Part shown: positions 24,766 through 34,691 of the stretch, piece by piece
Layout of the letters: the number at the start of each line of letters is the position of its first letter
Numbering within the stretch: position 1 is the first letter of the stretch
Assembly: GCA_024233085.1 (NCBI GenBank)
Contig: JACKQC010000013.1
Span: 62,001-126,000, forward strand
DNA: 64,000 bases
From: Akkermansiaceae bacterium
GTDB lineage: Bacteria; Verrucomicrobiota; Verrucomicrobiia; Verrucomicrobiales; DEV007
Direction of reading: 5' to 3'
Notes under the pieces: generated by a model
The model's database searches: none
Seen by the model: the letters and a program-made list of their open reading frames with translations, nothing else
Told to the model about the DNA's origin: nothing
Position numbers and translations under genes: made by a program

Positions 24766-27558
24766 ATGAGAATGAAAACGTTGAACCCGCATGTTTGTCC
24801 GGCATCACCTCCCGTCGGGGGGTGGAAGCAAAGGGGCGCCGCTTTAGGCGCTTCGAAAGAAACGCGAAATTCATTGATCCTCGCCATGATCGTCCTCGGT
24901 CTGTCGGGCGATTCCGTGTGGGCACTCAATCCGCCGGTTTCAAAACTTCACGGGAAGAATTCCGCCGCGCAGACGACGCCGCGTTTTGGCGCGTCCCTGG
25001 CTCTCTCGGATCGCTGGCTGGTGGCCGGCGAGCCCGAGAATGACGACAAGGGCGCCGACGCCGGGGCGGTGCATGTGTTCGACGCGGTCACCTGCCGCTA
25101 TCTGAGAAAATTGACGGCCGCCGACGCCTCGGCGGGGGCACGGTTCGGCGCGGCGGTCTCCGTTCACGGGAATCTGCTCGTGGTCGGCGCGCCGGGCGAC
25201 AACGGAGCGCGGGGGGCGGCCTATCTTTTCGATCTGGCGAAGGGCAGGCAGCTTTTTTCCCTGCGGGCGGCGGATGGCGCCGCCGCGGATGAATTTGGCG
25301 CCGCCGTGGCCGCCAACGCCGGAGTGGTGGTCGTCGGAGCGCCGAAAGACGACGGTTCGGGCGGAGAAACCGGGGCCGTCTATCTTTTCGACGCCAAGAC
25401 GGGCGCCGAGACGCTGAAGATCGTTTCGCCGGCGAACGGTGCGATGGACAACTTTGGCGTCAGTCTGGCGGTTGACGGCGATTTGTGCCTGATCGGGGCG
25501 AGCGGAGAGGACAACACCGGCGGCGTCGGAACCCTGGAGGGAGCCGCTTACTTGTTCTCGATTCCGGGCGGGACACAGATTCACCGGTACACCCCGAGCT
25601 TTTTCAACGATGGCGATCGATTCGGCGAAAGCGTGGCGCTCGACGGCGGGCTGGCGATGATCGGAGCGCCGTTCGGGGATTTTGGGTTCTCGGACATGGG
25701 GCTGGTGTTTCGGTTCAACATCTTCACCGGCTTGCAGGTGGGCTTCTTCTTTGCGGAGGTTCCGGCGGCGGACGACCTATTCGGCGCCTCGGTCGCGGTT
25801 TGTCGGAATCTGATCGCCGTGGGAGTCCCGGGGGACGATGACGCGGACGCGGAGGCGGGTTCGGTTCAGTTGTTCGATGTCAATTCCTCCTCCGCCAACC
25901 GGCCCCTCGCGACGATCACCGTTTCGGACGGGATTTCCGGGGACGATCTCGGCCGCCGGGTGGCCTTGTGCGGGAATCAACTCGCGGTCTCGGCTCCCGA
26001 GGTCGACGACGCGGGAATGGCATCGGGCGCCGTTTACGTGTTCAAGCAGTTGGCCGGTCCTCTTCCGCTGACGCGCGTCGCCGTGAAACGGGACTTCGCG
26101 CCGGGGCTGGCCGGGCAGACTTTCTCGACTTTCACCGCCGCTCAGATCAACAACGATGGCGAAGTCGTCTTCTGCGCCTCGGCGGGGAAGGTGAAGGGAA
26201 CCTGGGACACCTTCGGAGCGAGCCCGCGCCTGGACGATTCGCTGCGGGCGGGAACCGATCTGGGAGGGGGGCTGTCGGCCGCGAAGGTGTTGCCTCCGAT
26301 CCTGAGTCGTTCGGACGGCGCGCTGCACGAGGCGATCCTGAAGGGGACCGGAGTGAGCCGGACGAACAACCGGGCACTTTTCTTCGGGGCGGGGGATACC
26401 CTGACGCCACTGCTGCGCACCGGGGACGCGCCGGCGCCTTTCGCGGGCGGAACGGTGTCCCGGTTCTTTCAATCGGCCTCCAGCCGCCAGACCGCGGCGG
26501 GTTTTGCCACGGTCGTTGGACTCGGTTTGGCGCCGGGCGTGGTCGCGAAAACCGACGACTCCGGCATCCTCTGCGTCGATGACACGGGCGGCGTTCTCGC
26601 CTCCCTGCGCGAAGGCGGTCCCTCGGTCGGCGGAGCGCCAAACTACGGCCAGTTTTCCCGCGTGTCGTTCCCGGACGATTTCCTGGTGTATTCGGCCGCG
26701 TTGCAGAGCGCGCCGGGCGACAATCAGGCCGTTTTTCGATTCAATCCCCTGAATGTCGCGCAGCACGACATCGTCGCACGCCGGGGGGACACGCCGCCGT
26801 TGCAGGGGCCGGGAGTGGCCCACGGCGCTTTTCTGGGCGAGACGAACAACATTTCGGAGGATTCGATCTATCGCGGAACCCTGACGGGCGTGGGCGTGAC
26901 GGCGGCGAACAACGAGGCCATCTGGCGCGAAAACCTTTTCGAGATTGTGAGAAAAGGAAATGCCGTTCCCGGAATGGCCGCCGGGGTGGTGTGGAGCCGT
27001 TTTTTGAAATTTTGGGCCTATCAGAATCAGGTGCTGTTTCTCGCGAAGATCAAGGGACCGGGCATCAGCGCCAAAAACGACTGCGGGCTTTGGCTTTCGC
27101 AGGAGGACGACTCGATCATCCCCCTCATCCGCGAGGGCGAACCGGCTCCGGGCTGCGGCGCGGCCTGCGTGGGCACGATTCAGCGCGTGGCGGCGAATCC
27201 CTACATCTTCGGCACGGGAAACGCCTATGCCGTGCTGGTTTCCCTCACGAAATCCTCCTCCCGAACCAACCAGGCCCTGCTCGTCGGGACCACCGATCCG
27301 AACTACACTTCCATGGCCATGCAGGTGCCGCGGGAGGAGCTGCGCCGGCCCGTGACCCGGTTGCGGAAGGGAACCGCCTACCAAAGTATCCTCGGCACAA
27401 CGACCGCCATCCGTTCGCTCGCGCTGTTGGCCGAGGGCGTGGACAGCGGCGGCGCCGGCGGAAAGGGAATCGGCCAGCCGATGGCCGACGACGGCACCCT
27501 CGTGCTTCAGGCCGTGTTCGACAATCGCTCGGTCGAACTGTTGACCGGCCGTCCGTGA
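24766..27558 (+). CDS. Giant secreted FG-GAP (integrin-alpha-like) propeller protein, first paralogue
   Basis: A 930-residue protein with an unusually long hydrophilic start (about 33 residues) before the signal helix (NSLILAMIVLGLSG), cleaved near WALN at about 53. Residues about 70-435 hold seven FG-GAP-like blades about 50 residues apart, with repeated cores such as RFGAAVSVHG, LVVGAPGDNG and GAAYLFD; these bind calcium in integrin-type propellers. The C-terminal half (about 440-930) is a second domain with repeated LLREGDPAPG-like units (here IREGEPAPGCGAA near 788), a family I know only as an uncharacterised PVC secreted module. Probable role is adhesion or glycan binding at the surface. 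The start could also be the ATG at 24772. It is a tandem paralogue of the next gene. Confidence 0.83.
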   Translation: MRMKTLNPHVCPASPPVGGWKQRGAALGASKETRNSLILAMIVLGLSGDSVWALNPPVSKLHGKNSAAQTTPRFGASLALSDRWLVAGEPENDDKGADAGAVHVFDAVTCRYLRKLTAADASAGARFGAAVSVHGNLLVVGAPGDNGARGAAYLFDLAKGRQLFSLRAADGAAADEFGAAVAANAGVVVVGAPKDDGSGGETGAVYLFDAKTGAETLKIVSPANGAMDNFGVSLAVDGDLCLIGASGEDNTGGVGTLEGAAYLFSIPGGTQIHRYTPSFFNDGDRFGESVALDGGLAMIGAPFGDFGFSDMGLVFRFNIFTGLQVGFFFAEVPAADDLFGASVAVCRNLIAVGVPGDDDADAEAGSVQLFDVNSSSANRPLATITVSDGISGDDLGRRVALCGNQLAVSAPEVDDAGMASGAVYVFKQLAGPLPLTRVAVKRDFAPGLAGQTFSTFTAAQINNDGEVVFCASAGKVKGTWDTFGASPRLDDSLRAGTDLGGGLSAAKVLPPILSRSDGALHEAILKGTGVSRTNNRALFFGAGDTLTPLLRTGDAPAPFAGGTVSRFFQSASSRQTAAGFATVVGLGLAPGVVAKTDDSGILCVDDTGGVLASLREGGPSVGGAPNYGQFSRVSFPDDFLVYSAALQSAPGDNQAVFRFNPLNVAQHDIVARRGDTPPLQGPGVAHGAFLGETNNISEDSIYRGTLTGVGVTAANNEAIWRENLFEIVRKGNAVPGMAAGVVWSRFLKFWAYQNQVLFLAKIKGPGISAKNDCGLWLSQEDDSIIPLIREGEPAPGCGAACVGTIQRVAANPYIFGTGNAYAVLVSLTKSSSRTNQALLVGTTDPNYTSMAMQVPREELRRPVTRLRKGTAYQSILGTTTAIRSLALLAEGVDSGGAGGKGIGQPMADDGTLVLQAVFDNRSVELLTGRP

Positions 27559-27632
27559 TCTCTCAACCGGGGCCTTGCTCTTTCTCATCGATCCAGAAAA
27601 TCCGAAACTCCCACCTCCACCGCACAGGAACT

Positions 27633-30371
27633 ATGAAAACACACACGCATCACGTTGCTTCGGGCGGCATTCGCCTGATGACGCTCCTCATTCCGATCCT
27701 CGGGCTTTTCTGCTTCGAGGCTCCCTCGCGGGCGATCGAACCCACGATCCGGAAAGTCGTTTCCGGGTCCTCCTTCCAGACCGATCCGCGATTCGGTCGC
27801 CGGGTCGCGCTCAATGACAAATGGTTCGTGGTCGGCGAACCGCAATTCGACGGTGAACTGGTCGGGCAGGACGATTTTGGACTGGTCCATGTCTTTGACG
27901 CGCGGACCGGAAAGAAAGTCCGCACTCTCACCGCCCTCACGCCGACCGTGAATGATCGCTTTGGCGAAAGTCTCGCGTTGTGCGGCGATTCGATCGTCAT
28001 CGGCGCGCCGAATTCGACCTTCGGTGGTGCTTTTTACATCTTCGACCTCCGAAATGGGGCTCTGGTCGCCTTTTCCACCGTGGGCGTGCCGTCCGACAAC
28101 TTCGGGGTGGCCGTGGCGGCGGCCGGGAATATCGCGGCGGTGGGCGCCAACGGCGATTCCGGCAATCGGGGACGGGTTTACCTTTTCAGCCTGACCACGG
28201 GAGCCGCGCTGGGCAATTTCACCGCGTCGGACGTCGCGTCCGGTGACGGGTTCGGTTCGTCCCTCTCGATGGATGGCGGCTTGCTTCTGGCGGGATCTCC
28301 CGGCGACGACACGGCGCGGGGTTCAGCCTATCTTTTTTCGGCCGAGGGCGGGGAAATCGTGAAATTCACCGCGAGCGACGGGGCGACCGGAGATCTGTTT
28401 GGCTCGGCGGTTGCCCTCAATGGCCGAAATGCCCTCGTCGGCGCGCCATTCAAGACCGGCGGATTCGGCGCTCTTCAGGGCAGCGCCTATCTGTTTAACA
28501 CCCGGTCGTTTTTCGAGGAGTTTCGTCTGGCGCCCCACAACGGATTCGGCGGCGACGCGTTCGGGATCAGCGTCGCGTTGCAGGACAACGTCGCCCTGGT
28601 CGGGGCTCCCGGCGCTCCCCTGGGGTCGCAGCGCGGTTTTCTCCATGTGTTCGACCTGAACGCGGAGCCGGACTTCACCGGAGTGATGCCCCCCATCGGG
28701 ATGCTGGAGGCCCACGACGGAAATGACGGGGATCAATTCGGAAGCAGCGCGGCCATATCGGGCAATCGCGTCGGGGTGGGAGCGCCGATCGCCCGCCCGC
28801 CGACGAAGCTCGCCAATCATGGCGAGGGCGCCGCCTACCTGTTCGACGGCTTCGCCGGTCCGGCCAATGCCGACCTGCTGCTCACCACGGGCGACGCCAG
28901 TCCGGACATTCCCGGCGCCTCCCTTTCGAAATTCGGGGATGCCTGTATCTCTCCTTTCTCCGAGATCGCCGCGTGCGCCTCGCTGGGGAGCGTCAGTCGT
29001 TCGCAAAACAAGGCGATCTTCGCGAAGATGCAGCCCGATCCCTTCGAGGTGGCCCAGCAGAGCGGCACACCGGCTTTGGGCGTTCTCGCGGTGAAGAAGG
29101 TTTCCAATCCGAATTTCAACAACCTGGGATACCTCATGTTCGATGGAGTCTTCGTGCCTCCCGGCGGTGCCGCCAGACTCGGCGTCTTCACCTACGAAGG
29201 CATGACGAGCCAGCCTGTCCTCGCGATCGGGGACACGCCGGGGCCGTTGTTCGGTATTCAGCTTTCGAAATTCGTCCAGCGCGTCCACTCCATCCAGCTC
29301 GGCGCGAAAAGATGGTGCCAGGTATTCAACGCCAAGCGCGGCGTGGCCGGCGTCGGCGCCGGCAACGACAGCGGCCTGATGATTCTGGATGAATTCGGCA
29401 CCATCCAGGAAGCCGTCGTCGAGGGCGATCTCGTTCCCGCCGCGATCATGGGCGAAACCGTTGGGCAGATCAGCCGAGCCTCCTACACGGGCACCCAGGT
29501 CGTTTACACCGCGCCGTTCGGAAACTCGGCGACCGCCACCAACCAGGCCGTGCTCAAGCGCGAACCGACGTTTGGCGAGGACATCGTCGCGAGAAAGGGC
29601 GTCACCCTCGTGCCGGGCACGCTGGGCGACACCTACAGCGCCTTTCTGGGGGAAACCGCCTCGAACGCCGCCGATTCCACCGTCTTCCGCGCCACGCTCA
29701 ATCTGGGAGGCTTGGTGAGCAGGAAGAGCAACGAAGGGATCTACAGCGAGCATTTCGCCGGGGGACTCGGCAAGGTGGCGAGGAAGGGCGAAAACGACCC
29801 AAACGTCCACACGGCCGGAGTTTTCTGGAGCCGTTTTCTGAATTTCTGGGGAATCTCGCCCCAGGCGCCCGGGCAGGTTCTGTTCACCGCCAAACTCGGC
29901 GGCACGGGTGTCAGCGCCAGGAACGACTGCGGCCTCTATCTCCTGCAGGAGAACGGCATCGTTTTCGAATTGCTTCGGGAGGGCGATCCCGCCCCCGGCT
30001 GCGGCGCGGCGAAAATCGGCTCCTTCCAGCGTGTCGTGGCCGATCCGCTTTCCGGGAACTACGCCGTGCTGGTTTCCCTCACCGGCGCTCCCCGAAACGC
30101 GAATCAGGCCCTGCTCATCGGCAACACGGTGGCCGGAACGGTGGTGCAAAGCGCGATTCGCCGACCCTGGCTTGCCTTGCGAAAGGGGCAGGCCGTGCAG
30201 GGCGCGTTCGGCCAAACGGCGGGCATCGCCAGCATCGGCCTTCCGGGCAATTCCTTCGACAAGAGCGGCGCGGGCGGCAAGGGGCTGATGCAACCGGTGA
30301 ATATTCAAAGCACCCTGGCGAGCGTCTGGACCTCGAACCGGCGGGTGTCGCTTTCCATTGTGAACTACTGA
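27633..30371 (+). CDS. Giant secreted FG-GAP propeller protein, second paralogue
   Basis: A 912-residue paralogue of the preceding protein with a standard signal peptide (cleavage near SRA at about 34). It has the same order of parts: FG-GAP blades (RFGRRVALND, RFGESLALCG, SIVIGAPNSTFGGAFYIFD and others, about 48-425) and a C-terminal domain with FSKFGDACIS, ILDEFGTIQEAVVEGD and LREGDPAPGCGAAKIG (near 780). The closing stretch, GAGGKGLMQPVN, mirrors GAGGKGIGQPMA of the first copy. The genes are 74 bases apart, so they probably share a transcript and arose by tandem duplication, with substantial divergence since. Confidence 0.85.
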   Translation: MKTHTHHVASGGIRLMTLLIPILGLFCFEAPSRAIEPTIRKVVSGSSFQTDPRFGRRVALNDKWFVVGEPQFDGELVGQDDFGLVHVFDARTGKKVRTLTALTPTVNDRFGESLALCGDSIVIGAPNSTFGGAFYIFDLRNGALVAFSTVGVPSDNFGVAVAAAGNIAAVGANGDSGNRGRVYLFSLTTGAALGNFTASDVASGDGFGSSLSMDGGLLLAGSPGDDTARGSAYLFSAEGGEIVKFTASDGATGDLFGSAVALNGRNALVGAPFKTGGFGALQGSAYLFNTRSFFEEFRLAPHNGFGGDAFGISVALQDNVALVGAPGAPLGSQRGFLHVFDLNAEPDFTGVMPPIGMLEAHDGNDGDQFGSSAAISGNRVGVGAPIARPPTKLANHGEGAAYLFDGFAGPANADLLLTTGDASPDIPGASLSKFGDACISPFSEIAACASLGSVSRSQNKAIFAKMQPDPFEVAQQSGTPALGVLAVKKVSNPNFNNLGYLMFDGVFVPPGGAARLGVFTYEGMTSQPVLAIGDTPGPLFGIQLSKFVQRVHSIQLGAKRWCQVFNAKRGVAGVGAGNDSGLMILDEFGTIQEAVVEGDLVPAAIMGETVGQISRASYTGTQVVYTAPFGNSATATNQAVLKREPTFGEDIVARKGVTLVPGTLGDTYSAFLGETASNAADSTVFRATLNLGGLVSRKSNEGIYSEHFAGGLGKVARKGENDPNVHTAGVFWSRFLNFWGISPQAPGQVLFTAKLGGTGVSARNDCGLYLLQENGIVFELLREGDPAPGCGAAKIGSFQRVVADPLSGNYAVLVSLTGAPRNANQALLIGNTVAGTVVQSAIRRPWLALRKGQAVQGAFGQTAGIASIGLPGNSFDKSGAGGKGLMQPVNIQSTLASVWTSNRRVSLSIVNY

Positions 30372-30445
30372 GATCTCCTCGGGCGCGGTTGCGGGAGTTG
30401 TGACGGTCGGGCGCGGCATGGACCTTGCCGCCTCTCCGGTTCCTC

Positions 30446-33184
30446 ATGCGTTTTCCTCGGCGGATTTTCGGCGGTTTCCTTGTGGCGGCGGCGGTCCTGC
30501 CGGCCGTCGGTCCGCCGCCCTTTGCACGTGGCGAGGAGGCGTCCGGGCCGATCGCGATCCGGCCGCTGCTGGAGGAGCATTGTTTTCGCTGCCATGGCCC
30601 GGAAAAACAGAAGGGCGACCTCCGGCTCGACGGCTATTCGCGGGGCGAGGAAATCCTGCGTGACCGGAAAGTCTGGCTGAAGGTGCTCGACCAACTCGAA
30701 AGCCGCGAGATGCCCACCGAGGACCCGCTGCCTACCGAGGCCGAATACGCGGCGATGATCGAGTGGGTCGACCGGGCCGTCAACGACATCGACTGGGAAA
30801 AAATCCGGCACCCCGGCCACGTCGCGATTCCGCGGCTGACGAAGGCGGAATACCGGCGCACCGTCGCCGATCTGCTTGGGATCGACGCCCGGGCCGGCGA
30901 CGAGTTCTCCGAGGACGGCGAGGGGAAAAGCGGTTTCACCAACGATCGCGAGGGGCTCAGCGTTAGCGCCTCGCAGATGGAGAAATACTTCGCCGCCGCC
31001 GAGCGGGCCATAGACGCGCTGATCGCGCTGAACGCGAAGCCGGTGAAGAGGCGCTTCGAGAGCGAGGCCATGTTCATGACCGAGAGCGGCTCCGTGCCCC
31101 AGCCCTTCGCGGGAGAGGCGGTCGGTTATGCGCTCAACCGCGGGCAGATGACGCTCTACGACTCGGTCGAAATGGAGCACGACGGCGTTTACCGTTTCCG
31201 CGTCCGGGCGCGAAGCACGGCGGGACCCACGGGCGGGAAACTGCGGATCGACGACGTGGAGGCGGGCGACTTCGACGTGCCCGACGGCGTGCCGCGCGAG
31301 TACGAGTTCATCAGCTTCGTCGCGCGGGGCAGCCACCAGATGGCGTGGAATATCAAGGGCTTCAACCGTCGCCAGCCGGCGACGACGCTTAAAAAGCCCT
31401 CGGCCTATCCGCAACCGCCGGAAAACGCGCCGCAAATCATCACCGACGAGTCGGTCAAGCGATCGCCGACCTACCCGCGCCCGGCGAAGCTGGAGGGAAA
31501 CGCGGAGTCGCTGCTCAATATGTTCGACGGCCGCCACCGCAACGTGCAGCGCGCCTACGAATGGCTGCGCCTCGTCGGGCCGGAGGGCGATCCGCGCGAG
31601 CTGGAGCGCTTTCGCAACTACGTCTCCGACCGTCTGGCGACGGTGGAGGAGATCGCGCCGAAGCTCGCCGAGGCGCTCGGTATCCCGGTCGAGACGCTGG
31701 AGAAGAATTTCGACGAAGCCAATGTCGAGTCGCTCGCCGACCGGCTGCGGCTGTTGCAGATGGCCGAGGAACACATCGTGGCGCGCCCGGGCAGCCTCGC
31801 CATCGACTGGATCGAGATCGAGGGCCCGATCCCGCCGGAGGACTCGGAAAAGGCGAAACGGCTGGCCGCGCTGTTCGGACCCGACAGGGTTGGGTCGGGG
31901 ACTCGACAGGGTTGGGTCGAGGAGTTAACCCTGTTTGCCCGGAACGCGTTCCGGCGCCCGGTTTCGGAGGGCGAGATGGCGCGTTATGTCGATGTCTGCA
32001 TGGCGGCCGCGGAGCGGGGCGAATCGCACGCCGAGGCGCTCAAACAAGCCTTTGTCGCGGTGCTGGTGTCGCCGAAGTTTCTCTACCGCGTCGAGCAGGC
32101 GCCGGCCGGGGCGGGGGAAGAGGCCTTCGCGCTCGGCGGCTGGGCGCTGGCCTCGCGGCTTTCGTATTTCCTGTGGCTGACGATGCCGGACAATCACCTG
32201 TTTTCCGACGCGGAGTCGGGACGGCTGACGGATCCGAAGGTGCTGGCCGGGCAGGTGGACCGGCTGCTGAACGACGAGAAGGCGGAGGCGTTTTTCGCGA
32301 CCTTCGCCGGGCAATGGCTGGGCTTCGAGTCGCTGGGCGTGAGCGTGTTTCCGGACGAGGCGAAGTTTCCGAGATTCACGCCGGAGCTGTCCGCGGCGAT
32401 GAAGGCGGAGACGCGGCTGTGGTTCGAGTCGGTTTTTCGCGAAAACCGGAGCGTGCTCGATCTGGTGGAGGCGAGGGAGACATTCCTGAACGCGGAACTG
32501 GCGCGGCACTACGCGATTCCCGGGGTGAAAGGCGAGGCCATGCAACGGGTGGCGTTGACGGATGAAAAACGCGGCGGCATTCTCGGGATGGGCAGTGTGC
32601 TGACGGCGACTTCGACGCCGGTGCGGACCAGTCCGGTGGTCAGGGGTGTCTGGCTCATGGAACGGGTGCTGGGCGACGATCCGGGCGAACCGCTGCCCGA
32701 CGCGGGCGCGCTGCCGGGGAACGCGGGCGAGGAACGCGGGAAAACCCTGCGCGAGGAGCTGGAAATCCATCGCGACAAGCCGCAGTGCGCGAGCTGCCAC
32801 GACGCGATCGACCCGCTCGGCTTCGGGCTGGAGCAGTTCGACGCCATCGGCCGCTATCGGGAACGCGAGGCGGGCAGGCCGGTGGACGCGCGGGGCACGC
32901 TGCCGGACGGCACGGAATTCGACGGGGTTGTCGAGCTGAAGCGTTACATTCTGGAAAAGCGGCGGGACGATTTCCTGCGGGTGCTGGCGGAGCGGCTGCT
33001 GAGCTTCGCGCTGGGCCGCGAGCTGGAGTATTACGACGAGGCCGCGCTGCGCCGCATCGTCGAGACGACGCGGGAGGACGGCTATCGGGCGCGAACACTG
33101 GTGAAGGAGGTCGTCTTGAGCTACCCTTTCCGGAACCAGAGTCCATCGCCGGAGTTGATTCTGGAATCGGCGGCGAAGCCGTGA
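30446..33184 (+). CDS. DUF1592-family cytochrome protein (PSCyt1/DUF1587/DUF1595/DUF1592/DUF1588/DUF1585), with an in-frame repeat insertion
   Basis: A 912-residue protein starting at the ATG at 30446 with a signal peptide ending ARG/EEA. Order of parts: a planctomycete-type cytochrome domain with heme motif C46-FR-C49-H50; a DUF1587 region (IPRLTKAEYRRTVADLLGID, about 129-150); a long middle with a beta-rich carbohydrate-binding-like part (about 200-300); the DUF1595 start at FARNAFRRPV (497-506); DUF1592; DUF1588 with a second motif C781-AS-C784-H785 in DKPQCASCHDAIDPLGFGLE; and DUF1585 at the end. Function is unknown; the family is typical of Planctomycetes and Verrucomicrobia and is nearly always next to a DUF1552 gene, as here. 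Residues 478-498 are encoded by dispersed repeat R5. Confidence 0.92.
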   Translation: MRFPRRIFGGFLVAAAVLPAVGPPPFARGEEASGPIAIRPLLEEHCFRCHGPEKQKGDLRLDGYSRGEEILRDRKVWLKVLDQLESREMPTEDPLPTEAEYAAMIEWVDRAVNDIDWEKIRHPGHVAIPRLTKAEYRRTVADLLGIDARAGDEFSEDGEGKSGFTNDREGLSVSASQMEKYFAAAERAIDALIALNAKPVKRRFESEAMFMTESGSVPQPFAGEAVGYALNRGQMTLYDSVEMEHDGVYRFRVRARSTAGPTGGKLRIDDVEAGDFDVPDGVPREYEFISFVARGSHQMAWNIKGFNRRQPATTLKKPSAYPQPPENAPQIITDESVKRSPTYPRPAKLEGNAESLLNMFDGRHRNVQRAYEWLRLVGPEGDPRELERFRNYVSDRLATVEEIAPKLAEALGIPVETLEKNFDEANVESLADRLRLLQMAEEHIVARPGSLAIDWIEIEGPIPPEDSEKAKRLAALFGPDRVGSGTRQGWVEELTLFARNAFRRPVSEGEMARYVDVCMAAAERGESHAEALKQAFVAVLVSPKFLYRVEQAPAGAGEEAFALGGWALASRLSYFLWLTMPDNHLFSDAESGRLTDPKVLAGQVDRLLNDEKAEAFFATFAGQWLGFESLGVSVFPDEAKFPRFTPELSAAMKAETRLWFESVFRENRSVLDLVEARETFLNAELARHYAIPGVKGEAMQRVALTDEKRGGILGMGSVLTATSTPVRTSPVVRGVWLMERVLGDDPGEPLPDAGALPGNAGEERGKTLREELEIHRDKPQCASCHDAIDPLGFGLEQFDAIGRYREREAGRPVDARGTLPDGTEFDGVVELKRYILEKRRDDFLRVLAERLLSFALGRELEYYDEAALRRIVETTREDGYRARTLVKEVVLSYPFRNQSPSPELILESAAKP
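31877..31939. repeat. Dispersed palindromic repeat, copy R5, inside a coding sequence
   Basis: A 63-base segment with two direct copies of CGACAGGGTTGGGTCG and one inverted arm TTAACCCTGTTTG. It begins exactly at a codon boundary of the DUF1592 gene and adds 21 codons (residues 478-498, containing the motif RQGWVEELTLF), with no frameshift or stop. It lies in the linker just before the DUF1595 region. Confidence 0.9.
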
Positions 33185-33264
33185 CGTTTTTTCGACAGGA
33201 TTGACTGGATTTTTTTGGGTTTTGGTTTTTGAGAAGTGCCTTCGGCCTCTTTGTCCAAACTATT

Positions 33265-34584
33265 ATGAAAACATTTCGTATTTCTCGCCGGACCTTGTTG
33301 CGGGGGCTGGGGGCCACAATGGCTTTGCCGTCGTTGGAGATCATGAGCCCGGTCGGCGCGCGCGCGGCGGCCGGGGCGAAGGCGCCAAAGCGGTTGCTGT
33401 GCGTGTTTCAACCCAACGGCGTCTTTCCAAAGGCCTGGGATGTGACGGACACGGCCTCCGGCTTCGATCTGTCGCCGATTCTTTCGCCGCTGGAGCCGTT
33501 GATGGGGGAATTCTCGGTCATTTCAGGGCTCGACAATGTGGGGCGCGGGCACGTGCAGTTGACGGGTTCGTTTTTGACCGGAAAGACGATCACGGACAAG
33601 AAAAACGGCGTCTCGCTCGACCAGCAGGTGGCGCGCCTCGTCGGCGGGAAGACGCCGCTGCCGTCCATCGAACTGGGCACCGAGCCACCGCGCCAGGGAA
33701 ACGCCAGCGGCGAACCGATCGCCTACGCCAACACTGTTTCGTGGAGCAGCGAGACGACACGGCTGTCGCCGGAGATCAATCCCCAGGTGGCCTTTGACCG
33801 GCTTTTTCGCTCGCACTCGGGACCCGAGGCGGTGCGCCGGGCGATCAATCGCCGGAGCGTGCTCGACCTGGTGATGGACGACGCGAAAGCGCTCCGCCGC
33901 CAGGCCAGCGGCCCCGATCAGCAGAAGCTCGACGAATATCTCGAGGCGGTCCGCTCGGTGGAGGTGCGGGTCGAAAAAACGCTCAATCCTCCCGAGCGCG
34001 ACTGGACACCGCCGACGGCGCCGGGCGAGGCCGACATGGAGCGCCCCGCGCCGGGCATCCCGAAACGGCGCGACGAACACCTTCGCCTGATGACGGATCT
34101 GATGGTGCTGGCTTTCTGGACGGACACAACCCGGGTGGGCACTCTGATGACGGCCCACGGGTTCAGCCGGCAGAATTTCTCCTTCCTCGACGGGGTGTCG
34201 AGCGATCACCACGGCATGTCGCACCACAAGAACAAGGCCGACGCCATCGGCGAATACACGAAGGTCAGCACCTGGTACATCGAGCAGTTTGCCTATCTTC
34301 TCGGCCGGCTGAAAGCGATCGACGAGGGAGGCACGTCGCTTTTGGAGAATGCGGCGGTGCTCTACGGATCGGGGATGAAGGACGGCAACGGTCACATCCG
34401 CAACGACTTGCCACTGCTGGTGGCGGGCCGGGCCGGCGGATCGCTGAAACAGGGCCGGCACCTCGCCTGCGAGGCGGGCACGCCCCACTCGAACCTGCTC
34501 CTGACGCTGGGCCAAGCGATGGGGCTGGAAACCGACTCGTTCAACGGCGTCAGCACCGGCACGGTGAGCGAACTGCTGGCGTGA
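33265..34584 (+). CDS. DUF1552 family Tat-exported protein
   Basis: A 439-residue protein from the ATG at 33265 (an upstream in-frame ATG at 33229 gives an unlikely extension). The Tat signal is ISRRTLLRGLGATMALPSLE (6-25). The start of the mature part, KRLLCVFQPNGVFPKAWDV, and later SGLDN-GRGH, SLDQQVARLVG, PSIELGTE, YANTVSWSS, MTDLMVLAFWTDTTRVGTLM and SSDHHGMSHH are standard for DUF1552, a family predicted to be related to alkaline-phosphatase-fold or DUF1501-like exported enzymes. It always accompanies DUF1592 cytochromes in the PVC group; the joint function is unknown. The 80-base gap from the previous stop contains T-rich stretches. Confidence 0.93.
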   Translation: MKTFRISRRTLLRGLGATMALPSLEIMSPVGARAAAGAKAPKRLLCVFQPNGVFPKAWDVTDTASGFDLSPILSPLEPLMGEFSVISGLDNVGRGHVQLTGSFLTGKTITDKKNGVSLDQQVARLVGGKTPLPSIELGTEPPRQGNASGEPIAYANTVSWSSETTRLSPEINPQVAFDRLFRSHSGPEAVRRAINRRSVLDLVMDDAKALRRQASGPDQQKLDEYLEAVRSVEVRVEKTLNPPERDWTPPTAPGEADMERPAPGIPKRRDEHLRLMTDLMVLAFWTDTTRVGTLMTAHGFSRQNFSFLDGVSSDHHGMSHHKNKADAIGEYTKVSTWYIEQFAYLLGRLKAIDEGGTSLLENAAVLYGSGMKDGNGHIRNDLPLLVAGRAGGSLKQGRHLACEAGTPHSNLLLTLGQAMGLETDSFNGVSTGTVSELLA

Positions 34585-34691
34585 CTGGCGACTTGCGATC
34601 CGAACAACGCGAGAGGGCGGATGGCCGCAGGAGATCGAAGGAAAAGTGACATGATCGTTTCGCAAATCGCCCGTTTCAATTCCCTATCCTG

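Noticed and set aside
30446..33184. DUF1592 gene as a pseudogene broken by repeat insertion
   Set aside because: The frame is intact across the insertion and all downstream domains, including the second heme motif, remain in frame.
33185..33264. An eleventh repeat copy (CGACAGGATTGACTGG)
   Set aside because: It has ACAGGATT rather than ACAGGGTT and lacks the inverted arm; it looks like an ordinary T-rich spacer.
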